This document shows positions 1 through 11,400 of a DNA stretch of 49,000 bases, piece by piece. The notes beneath the pieces are model-generated. The model was not told where the DNA came from, did not search any database, and saw nothing but the letters and a program-made list of their open reading frames with translations. The translations under genes were made by a program, and so were the position numbers. Source of the DNA: Mesostigma viride (lineage: Eukaryota > Streptophyta > Mesostigmatophyceae > Mesostigmatales > Mesostigmataceae); contig RPFO01000114.1 in the NCBI GenBank assembly GCA_009746045.1, positions 1,511,104 through 1,560,103 of the forward strand, read 5' to 3'. Numbering within the stretch: the first letter of the stretch is position 1; each line of letters begins with the position of its first letter.

Positions 1-410
1 CAGGGGCAATGCTCTTGGGGTGGCGGATGCTAGAACGACAGTAGCAGGGCGTGGCCAGGGTGGTGAGGGGCGTTGCCAGTCGCGTCACTCGCGCAGGTAA
101 GGTCCCGCGGGAGCAGGGGACGGGTAGGAGAGGCACGACGCGGTGCGGGTGGCAGAGGTAAAGTGTTCCTGCGGGCAAGTGCTTTGAGACCAAGTGGCGT
201 AGCTCAGGGACAGGTGTAAACAGCAAGTGCTGTTGCTGCTTAGCGTGTACTGGTGCAAGGCGCCGTGAGGAGAATGGTGCAAAGTGGTAGATGTTTGGTA
301 GTAGACAGTTGCGGATGCTAACTCGTGTTTGTGCCGGCTGTTCCCCTCGCTTTCCGTGCCATGCCTAAACACTACCTGCCCGCTCCTCCGCTGCACCCCT
401 TGGCCGCCAG

Positions 411-1384
411 ATGTTCATCACCCACTACTACCAGCTGATGGACGGCGGCGACGCGTCGCGCAGCCAGCTGTCCATCCTCTATCGCGACTCCTCATCGCTC
501 ACGTACGTATTAGCGTATCCTCAGTTTCCGTTGATTGAACCGATGTTGTTGATAGTTGGGATGGTTGGGATAGTTTGAAGATGGTTTTCATGGTCGTAGG
601 ACAAGGGAGCCCGTCGCTGGGAAGGTACCACACCAAGACCGCCACTAGCAGCCCAGGCGATACGCCACGAGTGGCCCCAGCTGGCCTCACAAAGTGTGTG
701 CGCGCAGCTCCCCTCGAGCGGCTTTCTGTTGCAAGCGCGGCAGCGTATAATATGTGCTGGTTTTCTGTTGACAACAATGCTTCTATTCCTTTGTTACCTC
801 TCTTTTTTTCTTTCCTTCTCCCCTCGTTCTCTTGTTCCTTCGCACCCTTGTTCCCTTTTTTCTTCTATCCTTTTTTCTTCTTTCCCTCCGTCCCTCTCTT
901 CTTCAGTTGCCCCTCCAGCGTCCCTGACCCCTGCAGCCCCATGGGCGGCGAATGCCACGGCGGCGATGCACTGATATCTACGCTGCCTTCCCATCGACAC
1001 TAACGTTTTTGTTTCTTCTTTTCCTCTCTCCCCCCCCCCCCCTCTTCTCTTTCTCCACGCTCCTACCATCTCCGCAGTTACATGGGCAGTGTGTGCCATG
1101 GCGGCAACGCGATCAACGCCAAGCTGGCCGAGTGCGCGCGCATCCATGCGGCGCTTGGCCGCATCACGCACACAGCCGACCATGTCGACTCCTCCTCTTG
1201 CTACTCGGGCGAGGTCATGATCATGGTGTCGGGGCGCCTCGTGCCGGATGCGGGCGCGAGGGGGGGCCTCGCAGGCATCTCGTCCGCCGGTGCGGGTCAC
1301 TCGTTTGCCGAGGTGTTTGTCATCTGCCCGTCCGAGCGCCCAGGGGAGTACTGGGTGTCCAACCAGATCTTCCGGCTATTGTAG
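411..1384 (+). CDS. NTF2-domain protein, 5' end incomplete
   Basis: Two exons are clear: 411-502 and 1078-1384, joined across a 575-bp intron (donor GTACGT, acceptor CCGCAG after a long pyrimidine tract). The product has the NTF2 fold signature in order: HYYQLMDG, LSILYRDSSSLT, MGSVCHGGNAINAKL, HSFAEVFVICP and C-terminal YWVSNQIFRLL. NTF2-like domains carry RanGDP to the nucleus (NTF2 itself) or serve as dimerisation modules (G3BP, Mex67/NXT partners). Here the domain fills almost the whole protein, about 133 residues, close to the length of free-standing NTF2. The codon at 411 is ATG but directly follows an acceptor-like CCGCCAG, and family members have about a dozen residues before it. An upstream exon ending at 96 (VASLAQ, then GTAAGG) fits by frame and alignment, with a TGCTAAC-like branch point in between, but its start codon is not visible. 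Domain assignment is strong; NTF2 proper versus another NTF2-like protein is open. Confidence 0.8.
937..1003 (+). other. Duplicated exon start with its own acceptor (cryptic exon)
   Basis: This stretch inside the NTF2-gene intron repeats the start of exon 2, 141 bp upstream of it. It has a pyrimidine-rich acceptor ending CTGCAG and then reads PMGGECHGGDAL, against YMGSVCHGGNAI in the true exon. The phase is the same, so it could be spliced to the 411-502 exon, but TAA at 1001-1003 would then truncate the domain. No 5' splice site follows closely. Confidence 0.6.
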
Positions 1385-2076
1385 CTCGGCTCCTGAAGTG
1401 CCGCTAGGATTGCCACGGCTAGGGTAGCTCAGCTGGCTTCTTTCCGGCCGTGAAAGTCCTGATGTGTAGCCTGGACCGGCTCCCAGCTGGATTTTTTTCC
1501 GGACTGAGGAATTTGCGATGGTTGGCCAGGGAATGTGTGGCGTATTCCTGGTGTGGTTGCGCCTGACCAGACATTTCGGGTGGCATAGCTGGTTGCTGCC
1601 TATTGGCGGCCTTGAATTCTTATGGGACCTTGTTTACGCGGGGGCCTTTCTTATTTTTTGGCTACTTAAAGTGTCTGGCTGCCTTGGTTATGATATTGGC
1701 TTGTATTGGCGCCTGATGGTGTGGAGTAAGTAAGTACTTGCGTGTCATGCACACGGGCATGCCGCAGAGTACTATGCTAATCTCATTAGAAAAATAATTC
1801 ACAAAAGTTTAAACAAACAGACAATTATATCGTACATGCATCATTCCCCAACAATGTAGTACTAGATGGGGATATAATCCTCATCCGAGCTGTCCTCTAC
1901 TGTTATGGCAGACGAGGCGGTAGTGTAGCCGGCTATTCTCATGGGCAACAACCTCTACCTGCGGACTTCTACCCTGGGTAGAAATGGGCCGTGGGGAAAC
2001 AACAGGATCATACCTTCAGGAAGGTGCTTATTGCAAATGGCAGCCCACGTACATTCACACGGAGTAAGTCGATAGT
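1385..2076. other. 3' flank of the NTF2 gene, no gene seen
   Basis: No convincing exon is present. The first part is presumably 3' UTR. From about 1860 the sequence may be decayed 5' material of the LINE that follows, since endonuclease-like coding begins near 2110, but no clear LINE 5' boundary or target-site duplication is visible. Confidence 0.4.
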
Positions 2077-5023
2077 TTGTGTTCGCTGCTGGCAGTTGCT
2101 AGCCTCAGCACGCTTAAGTTTCTAACCCCACGCCTTATGGTAGCACATTTCACCTCCGTCGAGGGGTGGTCTAAACACCACCTCACGGTGGGGGTGGGCC
2201 ACGCACCCCATAGTGGTCTACCTGAGTCGGAACGCCAGAAGTTCTTCAAGGACTTGCATCGTCTTGAGGGGGCCACCCCGGCCCGCCACTTTTTGGTTAT
2301 GCTGCTCGACGCCAATGCCACGCTCCCCGTGGGCACTGCTGGCAGTCGCTTTGCGCCTGCTGACACGGCTGCTAACGACAACACTCCCCTGTTTTCTGCC
2401 TTTTTGCGGGATAGCGGGATGGTTGCTGTCAACTGCCACTTCCAACGTCCCTCACAGGACTTGGTCACTTTTCGGGGCCCTAACGGCCGTCAGGCCTGTC
2501 TGGACTACGTGGTGGTACGGCAGCCCAGGTGCACCTCGGTTCTGGACACCCGAGTGTTTGACACGCCCACGGTGTGCTCTGACCACCGCCTGGTGCGTGC
2601 GACCGTTCGGCTCCGGTTCCACGCATCCAAGCGCCGCGCCCCAGTGGCCCGTCCTGACTGGTCTGCTCTACGCCCGGTCCGGGGAGATCCTGAGGACTGG
2701 ACGGACGCCGAGCGCGAGGGGAACCGGTGCCGACTGGAGTACCTGTCGGCCCTGGACGCCCGGGCGGACGTCGACAAGCTGGACAAGGGTGCTCCGAACG
2801 CCGCCATTTTTGCGGGCTTTGCGGCCCGCGCCCCACTGCTGGCGGCCCGGCACCTGCCAGTCATGCCCCGCCGCCGCCCCGGCCCGCTCTACCGCCAGGA
2901 CCCCAAGGTCTTGGCCGCCCGGCACCGCCTCAAGCGTAACCGGGACCCATTGCTGAAACCAGTGCTCATGGCCGCCCTTGGGGAGGCCTACGCACATGCT
3001 CAGGACGCAGAGGCGGCCCAGTGCATCGCAGATGCCAAGGCCTGCCAAGCTCGCAACCAGGGCAAGGACATGTGGTACCACCTCGACCGGCTCGGCGGCC
3101 GGCGGCAGCGCACCCCGATGGAGCACACGGGGGACGGCACGGCGCTGGTCAGCCTTGACCGCTGGTTGGCCCACAATGTTTCCTTGACAGGTGGGGCCCG
3201 CGCCCCTCCCCCGCCGCTTCACCCCGAGACGGCCGCCCATCTCGGTGTTGCCGGACCCCCGCCGCCGCCTGCGCCCCCCTCCTCGGCCGCGGACTACCAA
3301 GTCCCCGCCTTGCAGGAGGGCTGCCTTGCCACCGACGGCGCCGTCCACCCCTTCACTTTCAAATTGGACGGCGCCCTTGCCCGCCTGCGGTACGACGCGG
3401 CGGTCGGTGCCGACCACCTTTCGGCTGAGTTGCTGAAGACCCCTGACCTTGCGGTGAGGGAGCTTCTGCTGGCGTTCTGCAACCGTGTCCTACTCTCTGA
3501 TGAGCCTCCGCCTGCTGAGTGGCAGACGGCCATCCGAGTCATGCTGTACTTGAGAAGGGCTCTGCTGCTGACCCTGGTAACTATCGGGGTGTCTGCCTCC
3601 AGAGCGCCGCGCTGAAGGTCTTCATGCGCATGATGCTGCACAGGCTCCGCGCCGCGCTGGACCCCCACCTGCATGGGTGAGTCTCAGATGGTTTTCCGTC
3701 GTGGTCGTAACACTGTCATGGCTGTGTTTGTCGCGCGCCGGTTGATGGAGGTGTGTCGCCCTTGCCCTGACAGTTTGCCGCTAGTCTTCATTTTTGTTGA
3801 CTATATCAAGGCCTTTGACACGGTCCTCTGGGAGGCTCTTAATTTGGGCCATCCTAGCTCTGGATCAGGTACCACCAGCGTTTATTGCTGCCATTCGTCG
3901 ACTGTATGAGGGCTCACAGGCATGCAGTAGTGCGGACTGCGGAAGGCACCACCCCACCATTCCCCCTTCCCCACGGGGTGTGGCAAGGTTGTGTCCTGTC
4001 CCCATATCTGTTCATTATTGTCGTGGATCACGTCATGCGCCGGGCACGTGCGCGCTTTACTGCTCTTAAGGGGTTCGAGCCAGGCTTGGACATCCTTAAC
4101 GAGCGCGAGCATGGCGGGGTTAGCACTGGCTACCGCCTGGCCGACCTGTTATGCGGACGACACCACCCTCATCGCGCGCCCCGAGCACATTCAGACCTGG
4201 TTGGACTGTCTGGGCTTGGAGGCGCGGGCGGTGGGGTTGGAGATTAGTGTCAAAGCTGAGGCTATGGTAATTGGGGCTTCCAGTCGCCCGCCGCTGCCAC
4301 AGCTGCTAGACGGGACGGAGGTCCCGTTTCGTGATCGCTTTAAACTGCTGGGGAGCATGCTTCCTGACACCGCCGCCGATGTGGACACCCGCATCGGCCT
4401 GGCCTGGGCATCGCCTCGGCATCCTTCGCTCAAAACCTACTGGCACTCGAAGGTCCTCGGCGAGCACCGCAAGCGCATGCTCCTCAAGGTCCTGGTCCTC
4501 ACGGTGCTCACGTATGGCGCCGAGGCATGGACGCTCACGGACACGCTGGCGGCCAAGCTAAACGGCACGGTAACCAGGATCGATGCTCCGTCAGGCCCTG
4601 AATGTAGGGTTTTCCACGCATAGGTCTTTAGAATCTTTGTACCAGGGCATGCCTCGCATTTCGGACGAGATTAGACAGCGTACGTAGGATAGCATTCGTA
4701 GGACCGATCTTGCTCGCACCAGCCAGGTAGACACCGCCCTCGGTCTGGCCGGCCTCTAGCGGCTTGGCCAGCCAGGGCGGCATATCCTGACCTGGCCTGG
4801 CCCCAAAGACATTCCTAAGAAGGTAGGCAAACATGTCATGACCTACCCACAGCAGTTGATGGCTGACCTAGTTGTCCCAGCTCAGTTTGAACATCGCATT
4901 CACTCCCTCTCTCTTGCTTGGACTGCTATGCAGGACAAGAAGAGGTGGAAGACCACTGTCCAGGCTCATACGCCCGCCCCTGTGGGCAAGCCCCCTCCCC
5001 CCAAGCGGAAGGGGCGTGAGTAG
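2077..5023 (+). pseudogene. Decayed LINE (non-LTR) ORF2: AP-like endonuclease and reverse transcriptase
   Basis: The first frame (to 3615) carries the second half of an exonuclease/endonuclease/phosphatase domain: LLDANATLP in the GDFNA position, then LDYVVV and CSDHRLV. It is followed by the RT entry segment (AVGADHLSAELL). The rest is in shifted frames: RT motif A VDYIKAFDTV near 3800, motif B GVWQGCVLSPYLF near 3980, motif C CYADDTTLIA near 4150, then a thumb-like TYGAEAWTLT near 4510. The C-terminal tail (LARTSQVDTALGLAG, then LSLAWTAMQDKKRW) runs to a stop at 5023. At least four frameshifts and two in-frame stops make it non-functional. The same tail recurs in three other fragments of this window, so it is a local, multi-copy family. 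Its order (EN, then RT, no RNase H seen) is that of an AP-endonuclease LINE; the clade cannot be fixed by eye. Confidence 0.85.
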
Positions 5024-5300
5024 AATAGGTAGGGTTTGCTGAGTAGAATAGGTAGGGTTTTCTAGATTAGATTAATTAATTAATTAATAAGCACGTGACT
5101 GCGTCACGTGGGTGCCAATACAGAGTAAAGGAACCTTCAACCCTATATACACAGCGAGAAGGAGGGAGGGCGCCCTAGCTTCTCTCACTGCCGCAGGTGG
5201 GCAGGCCACAGAGCGCTCTCTCCACGGCATGGTGCCGGGGCGCAACACTGTGGGTGCAATACAACCAGTGCAATACCATAGGTAGGCTGACGCATAGCTT
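5024..5300. repeat. LINE tail repeat and dispersed repeat copy A
   Basis: 5024-5064 holds two direct copies of a GAATAGGTAGGGTTT motif after the LINE stop, a plausible LINE 3' tail. A TTAA run follows, then a perfect hairpin CACGTGAC-TGC-GTCACGTG at 5092-5110, then about 170 bp that recur in the same orientation at about 26846-27012 (shared CACAGCGAGAAGGAGG and GGCCACAGAGCGCTCTCT). This is a dispersed non-coding repeat. No RNA polymerase III boxes could be assigned. Confidence 0.6.
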
Positions 5301-5484
5301 ATGCTACAAATGTGAGGTGGGCTCAAGACGTCGGCTAATTAAGGCGCAAGCTGATGGCCACAAGGTGCCAGAGCTAATTGAAGGTACTATAACGCTGACA
5401 GTGCGCTAATATCGTTTCAAGTGCTGCAATGCCTAAGCTATCCCATAATCGATTGCCCCCATCTAGACAACTAGCTGGAGTGCT

Positions 5485-6918
5485 CTATCCCGGGGAAGCC
5501 CGGGGGGGCTTCCACAGTTTCTTGTTGACATAGAGGTCCCTGCCCCGCCAGTACACTTGGGGCTTCTCGGGGTTGGTCTTGTGGCGGATGTAGTCGGGCC
5601 ACTGATCGCGGCGTTGCTGCTGCTGGGCTGGCGTCAGGTCGTCGTCAAGCGACCAGGAGGTGTCCACCAGCTTCTTGCGGCGAGAGAGGAACCGAACTCG
5701 GGCTGTGATGTCGCTGAAGGTGAGGACCACTGGAGGGGGCCCAGCCTTGGCCCGTGGATGGGGCAGGCGGTAGGCGCCCTGCAGTATCGCACCTGGCAGC
5801 TGCATGCACGCCAAGAGCTGTTTCTTCAGCTCGTCGAGAAGAGAGTCTGGGGTCTCCTCCGGCGGCATGTCGAAGCGCCTGAGGATGACCCGGCAGCGGC
5901 GACGGTCTTCCAGCTCCTGGAGCTTGGTGGTGATGGCGGTCGTGGTAGAGGATGCCTGCAGGCTCTTGAGCAGGTCCGCCCAGGAGGCGCGAGTCGAGGG
6001 GTCATCGCTAGCCCTACCAGCAGGTTGGGCGGCGATGGTGGCCGTTCGCTCGGCGATCTCGGGGACCTGCGTGGCCAGGGCGTCTACCTTGGCAGCAACT
6101 GCCTCAAGTTTCACGGTGCCTTGGCCGACTCGGCCTTCCACCTGGTTAAGGCGGGTGGTCACAGTGGCTGTGGCCTCGGAAACTTTGGTGGCAATGTGCT
6201 CTTGCGTAGCAGTAAACTGAGGCTGGAGCTTAAGGGCGACTCTGGCTTCAATGTTGTTGACCTTGGCCGGGAGAGTGTTGAGTGGGCCGTCAGGCGCGTT
6301 CAGGGCGGCGAGCTGCTCAGCCATCGGCGCCAGCTGCTCCGCCGCCACTGCAGCTCGGATGGAGTCCGTGCTGGGGGAGGTGCTGCTCTGCAGGGATGCT
6401 GCAGCTGCTGTGGCTGCCCGTCTGCGCTCATGCAGGAGGCTCCTGAGGCCAGCGTAGCCAATCTGGGTGATGTCCTGGGCGTCGCGGCGCAGGTAGCTGC
6501 ACATGATGACTGCCTTCAAGTACGCCTCCGGTTCTTGAAGCAGCCATTCCCAGGCGGGCTTGGTGACCTTGTCGCCAGGGGTAGGCAGGAAAAGTTCGTC
6601 ATGGCGGGCCAGGAACTTGATAACATCGTCACATTGTTCCTTCGTGAGCGTAAAGATTCCCAAGATGCAAAAATCCCGCTGGCCGGCGCCGAAGCGGCGG
6701 ACGTCCCATTTGGTATGGGAAGTGCGGGTTTTCTTGGGAATGGGCGACGAGTTTGGCGTAGAGCACTGCGTCGAGGGAGGCAGACCGGGGGGGAGAGCTT
6801 CGATCAGCGCGAAAAGGTCGGCGTCCGCAGGAGTTGATGTCGCACGTGCTGCTGTCGACGGGAATGCCGACGACAGCTCAAAATGTTTGTCAAGGCTGCG
6901 TTTTGGTGGCATTTGCAA
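5485..6918 (-). CDS. LINE ORF1p-like protein, intact reading frame
   Basis: An uninterrupted 477-residue frame. The N-terminal third has no clear domain. Residues about 215-310 are Ala-, Val- and Thr-rich with heptad-like spacing (ARVALKLQ, NQVEGRVG, AAKVDALATQVPEI), consistent with a coiled coil. Residues about 340-440 resemble the RRM-like plus C-terminal domains of LINE ORF1 proteins: RCRVILRRFDMP, AYRLPHPRAKAGPPPVVLTF, ARVRFLSRRKKLV, then DLTPAQQQQRRDQWP. Such proteins trimerise, bind the element RNA and act as nucleic-acid chaperones. No ORF2 follows on this strand; downstream is the tail of the + strand LINE. It is therefore either a stranded piece of another copy or a non-autonomous unit. 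The start at 6918 is the first Met; a second Met lies two codons later. Confidence 0.75.
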   Translation of the reverse strand: MQMPPKRSLDKHFELSSAFPSTAARATSTPADADLFALIEALPPGLPPSTQCSTPNSSPIPKKTRTSHTKWDVRRFGAGQRDFCILGIFTLTKEQCDDVIKFLARHDELFLPTPGDKVTKPAWEWLLQEPEAYLKAVIMCSYLRRDAQDITQIGYAGLRSLLHERRRAATAAAASLQSSTSPSTDSIRAAVAAEQLAPMAEQLAALNAPDGPLNTLPAKVNNIEARVALKLQPQFTATQEHIATKVSEATATVTTRLNQVEGRVGQGTVKLEAVAAKVDALATQVPEIAERTATIAAQPAGRASDDPSTRASWADLLKSLQASSTTTAITTKLQELEDRRRCRVILRRFDMPPEETPDSLLDELKKQLLACMQLPGAILQGAYRLPHPRAKAGPPPVVLTFSDITARVRFLSRRKKLVDTSWSLDDDLTPAQQQQRRDQWPDYIRHKTNPEKPQVYWRGRDLYVNKKLWKPPRASPG

Positions 6919-6952
6919 AATACTGCGTTACAGCCGTAACCGATTATACTAG

Positions 6953-7028
6953 CAGATGCGTCTTGAAAAGACGCATCTGATGCAAGTAGCCTGACTGAAT
7001 TTGGGGCTCAGACGCAAAAGCTCTGAGC
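6953..7028. other. Two short hairpins upstream of the ORF1p-like frame
   Basis: A perfect 12-bp stem with a GAA loop lies at 6953-6979 (CAGATGCGTCTT). A 7-bp stem (GCTCAGA/TCTGAGC) with a 9-nt loop lies at 7006-7028. Both sit in what would be the 5' leader of the minus-strand ORF1p-like frame. Function unknown. Confidence 0.5.
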
Positions 7029-7079
7029 TCCGCCGTCAGCCATGTCCGCTCGTGGCTGGGGTAAAGCCGCGTTGATTGC

Positions 7080-7262
7080 GCACCGAGGTCATATATCGAC
7101 TCCTCATACACTAGCGTGCGGATGACAGTAATGAGGGGAGGTGGGACGCGAGCGCGAGCAAGGACAGGCTTTAGAGCGGCCCAGAGGACAGAATCAAAGG
7201 CCTTGATGAAGTCGACGAAGATCAGGATGGCGGGAAACTCACCCAGACCGTATATAAAAAAC
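7080..7262 (-). pseudogene. LINE reverse transcriptase fragment (motif A)
   Basis: The minus strand reads ILIFVDFIKAFDSVLWAAL followed by RVPPPLITVIRTLVYE. This aligns with the motif A segment of the LINE at 2077-5023 (VFIFVDYIKAFDTVLWEAL, PPAFIAAIRRLYE). It is a short, 5'- and 3'-truncated relic of the same or a sister family. It lies upstream, in minus sense, of the ORF1p-like frame, the wrong order for a single element, so two insertions are likely. Confidence 0.75.
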
Positions 7263-7690
7263 CATATGCCCCTTCTCAGGGATATGTGTTACGTATACTC
7301 CCAACGAAGTTATGTTCTTAATTAATTGATTAACGTGCGGGGACACGAGACTAATTAATTAGTTTAAAATTGATGCAAATCATCGATCGCGAACAACTAT
7401 GCATGCAGATTATTAACGCAGCTGATACAGCCGATCGATGTGTAAGCGCTAATTATTACAGAGCTTCCAATATTGCAAAGCTGGATTGCTTCACTTCTTG
7501 TGGTTATCCACATTTATCCTGGCATATTGCACCAAAGGTTAAAAAAATTTTCCCATGACGTGGGCCGGCCCCATATATCTCATGTGTGTCCATGATGCTC
7601 GCAGATGACTAACAGTAGCCGTCAAAACCAGTGAACACCGGAATTCATTGACACATGCTCGGACCGTTGAGGAGTCACAGAGTATGAACC
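7263..7690. other. AT-rich spacer, no gene seen
   Basis: AT-richer sequence with TTAATTAATT-like runs and no coding signal or clear repeat element. Confidence 0.4.
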
Positions 7691-7693
7691 CCG

Positions 7694-7903
7694 ATGGATG
7701 GATGGATTGATGGACGGACGGACGGACGGACGGACGGACGGACGGACGGACGGACGGACGGACGGACGGACGGACGGACGGACGGACGGACGGACGGACG
7801 GACGGACGGACGGACGGACGGACGGACGGACGGACGGACGGACGGACGGACGGACGGACGGACGGACGGACGGACGGACGGATGGATGGATGGATGGATG
7901 GAC
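7694..7903. repeat. (GGAC)n microsatellite with GGAT borders
   Basis: About 42 perfect GGAC units (roughly 7712-7880), flanked by GGAT units on both sides. A tetranucleotide repeat stays open in several frames, so the DGRT and RPSV frames here are artefacts. Confidence 0.95.
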
Positions 7904-7956
7904 AAACCATCCTACCGGTTCTATATTCTATCTATCTAGAGCCTGAACTAACAAAC

Positions 7957-8335
7957 CTAAGGGGCATGCCAGGTACATAGCACACAGGGCCAGCGGTCGC
8001 GCCAGGCACTCTTCCCATACTTGGCAGCACGCTTCTTCCCCACGGTGTGTGTGGGGGTGGGGGGGTCATTGTCCTCAACTATCTGCGCCCAGGTGGCCTT
8101 GTCCTGCATCCTTGTCCATATCACGGAGAGGCCTAAGCCCCGCATGTCCTCTACTAGCTGCTCCTTGGACGTGCGGGCGGCCCGGCGGGGCACTGGAAGG
8201 ACGGTAGTCATCGCATTCACTGCCATGTTGTTGCTTGCACTGATGAACACAGGACTGTCTCCCGATGAATCCATAAAACCGACACGCAACAATCAACTGG
8301 CCAAAACTTCTCCTAGTCGCTTCAAAAGCCAGCAA
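7957..8335 (-). pseudogene. LINE C-terminal fragment just downstream of the MRG gene
   Basis: The minus strand reads GLGLSVIWTRMQDKATWAQ then GKKRAAKYGKSAWRDRWPC, ending at a stop. It matches the tails at 5023 (LSLAWTAMQDKKRW) and 41000-41370 (GLSVIWRQMVRKDRW). Only the last part of ORF2 remains. It is in the same orientation as the MRG gene, whose stop codon is 76 bp upstream, so it probably lies in the MRG 3' UTR or just beyond it. Confidence 0.7.
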
Positions 8336-8410
8336 CGTATCTACTCCATGGCATGCCTGGGAACTTGCACGCTGTCATGCAGCAGATTCCAGCATAAGCG
8401 TGTTTTGACA

Positions 8411-11400
8411 TTAAGGCAGCTGCTTTGGCAGGGTGCTCTGGGTCGAAAAGAAAGCGGAATAGTTTTGCTTCAGAAACCTGAGAATTACACAGCAGTTTCA
8501 AGGACGGAGCATGCGAAGGCCCAACATGGCCAGCAAGTGTCAGAAAGACATCTAGACAGCTGTACACATGACACCGATCATGGATGGACCGTGACATGGG
8601 TGGACTCATTTGGCTATTTCTTTTCTTCTTCTCTCTTTTACCTTTAAAAAATGTGCTTTTGTGTGAGGTTGAAAGTTGAGGCAGGGGCAGAAACAGGTGT
8701 GTGTGTTTGTGTGTGTGTGTGTGTAGGGGGGACCCATGCCAGAAGTTGTGTATGTTCTGCTCATCTGAGATGCCAATTTAATGCCATTCCGGGCCAGGCA
8801 TAAACATAACTAGTTTAGCACGAGACATGGGGGCATGGCTACATCTATTGAAACTTGACAGGCATGACACGGTATCCCTAGGCTTGTATGCAGATGCCTT
8901 ATGACAGAGGGCATGCAAACCGATTAGGCCAGCATGTGGCGCAACTACATGGCATGGCACCAGGGCGGGGGGGCCACTGGAACCAACGCGTTCCTGAGGC
9001 ACGTTTGACAAGACCAGCACGCGTCACCTTGCCCCTCACTCGATCGAGAAGCCTTCTAACTGCCGCGCTGAAGTGGGATTATCCGTCTGCTTTCCACTTA
9101 CAAGATAGGTTACAAGGAAGGGTGGCTCAGTCCTTTCACACACGCTGCCCACTCTGCACACCTAACGTCTGGGGCACGCAAGCGGGCGCCTTGAGAGGCC
9201 ATTGTGGAAATGTTGCGCATGACTTTGCGTGGATATCTGACGAAGCGTTGCTCTAGACGTTTCACAAAGGTGGCTCACTTTATAAAGTCGTCCAGATGCG
9301 ACTGCAGCAGGTTGGCCGTCGTGTCATTGAGGTGCGCATACGACAGCAGTTCCGGCAGTTTCACTGCATAAGGCCAAACAGCAAGGGCCCACAGGCAGCC
9401 GAACAAACAGGCATTACGGTGCAACAGCGTGCTTCCGCAAGAAGATACATGTTCCTTGCATCCTGTGTGGCCACACAAGGGCATGGGTGCAGCAGCATAC
9501 CACCCCTAAAAGGGAAAACAACAACAGTATGCACACACGAGATGCACATGCACGATGAGAGGACGCAAGACGCAACAAGAACCGAGGCTACTTTTGATAT
9601 GCATGTGCATCAAACACTGTAGCAGCATGTGCATCAAACACGGTAGCAGCATGTGCATCAAACACTGTAGCAGCATGTAGCTGTGAGCAAATGGTAGAAC
9701 TGGCACATACTGTAAGCAACAGAACGGCACAACTACACAACTCTCTTCTGCACTCCCTTCAAGTCGCCAAGGTACGTAGCAATCGTGGGCATGAACACGA
9801 AGGCCCGGTAACGTAGTGCTGCTAGAGCGACCACGCCATAACTGCCCAAGCATGCCAGCTCACGCCTCTGCAACCGCCCACCTTCTAGAACTGCGTGAGC
9901 TGCTACCTCCACCAGCAGCTGCTGCAGGAGCAGGGAAGCGACTACAGTCATCCCCGCGTTAAGTTACGATCGCCGCTAAATTCTCGGCGTCGTAACTTAA
10001 CGCGGGGACGTAGATCAACGCGAGTCGGTAAAATTAGCGGTAGAATTCCCTTAGCGGTAGAATTCGGCTAGCAGCCCACGCCCTCCTCTCTGACAGACTT
10101 CTATACGGCAATCGCCAGCTCTCGTCAAGCCCGATCCCAGCTGCAGCATCGAAGTTGCCCAAAGTCCATTTTTCCAGCCAGATATTTTAAGGTGGGCGGT
10201 CAGGTACACGCTGCCAATGATCTGGGCGTCGTAACTTAACGCGGGGCCGTAACCTGAAGAATCTTAACTTAACGCGGGGATGACTCCACCCTATCGCAAC
10301 AGAGTGACCCACACTATGGCATTTGCTAGCCCACCCACCCATGAGCCGCATGAGGTGCTCCACCCCGTAGACGTCGCTGGGGGAACAGCTGTCGTCCGCG
10401 GGAACGTGCTCGTCATACTGCGCACGCTCTGTTGCGTACAGCAGCATGCAGTGCAGCGACGAGTTGAAGTAGGAGCGAAGTCCCTCCATGATCTCGTCCA
10501 GGGTCTCCCTGGGACGTGGGTGGTAGGGCGGTTGGGTGGTTCAGTGGGGTTTGCGGTGGTGGTGGTGGTGGCGGTGGCAGCAGCGGTGGTGGTGGTTGTG
10601 TGTGTGGGGGGGGGGACGGAAAGGGCCGCGGGGGGCAGAATTACTTTAAAAAGCAACTAAGCGAGCTGACAGTCACGGGGTGTGGAAGGGACAACAGTGA
10701 GAAAAAGAAGAGTCTGCGTTGCGCTCGGCTTTCCCCTTCCTCAGCATGCAACCACCTTCGTCCTGACCTCCCTTGCCCCCCTACCACCCACCACTTCCTC
10801 CTGCAATCGGTAAGATCCTCCCCTCAGACAAACGAAACACGTTTACCCCTCCACGATCCCTTCCCCTTCCCCTTCCCCTTCCCTTCCCTTTCCTTCCCTT
10901 CCCTTCCCTTCCCTTCCCTTCCCTTCCCTTCCCTTCCCTTCCCTTCCCTTCCCCTCCCCTTCCCCTTCCCCTTCCCCTTCCCCTTCCCCTCCCCTTCCCC
11001 TTCCCCTTCCCCTTCCCCTTCCCCTTCCCCTTCCCCTTCCCCTTCCCCTTCCCTTCCCCTTCCCCTTCCCCTTCCCCTTCCCCTTCCCTTCCCCTTCCCC
11101 TTCCCCTTCCCCTTCCCCTTCCCCTTCCCCTTCCCCTTCCCCTTCCCCTTCCCCTTCCCCTTCCCCTTCCCCTTCCCCTTCCCCTTCCCTTCCCTTCCCC
11201 TTCCCCTTCCCCTTCCCTTTCCTCCCCTTCCCCTTCCCCTTCCCTTCCCTTGCCTTGCCTTCCCCTCCCCTTCCCTTCCCTTCCCCTCCCCTTCCCTTCC
11301 CTTCCTCCCCCTTCCCTTCCCTTCCCTTCCCTTGCCTTCCCTTCCCTTCCCTTCCCTTCCCTCCCCTTCCCCTTGCCCTTCCCTTGCCTTCCCTTCCCCT

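Noticed and set aside
2077-6918. Twin-primed LINE (inverted ORF1p part beside sense ORF2)
   Set aside because: Twin priming puts the inverted 5' part upstream of the sense 3' part. Here the inverted ORF1p-like frame is downstream of the LINE tail, so separate insertions are more likely.
9733-9951. Minus-strand open frame with YLGDLKG-like sequence
   Set aside because: It lies inside MRG intron 8, is not needed for the MRG product and matches no family I recognise. Its end abuts the MITE.
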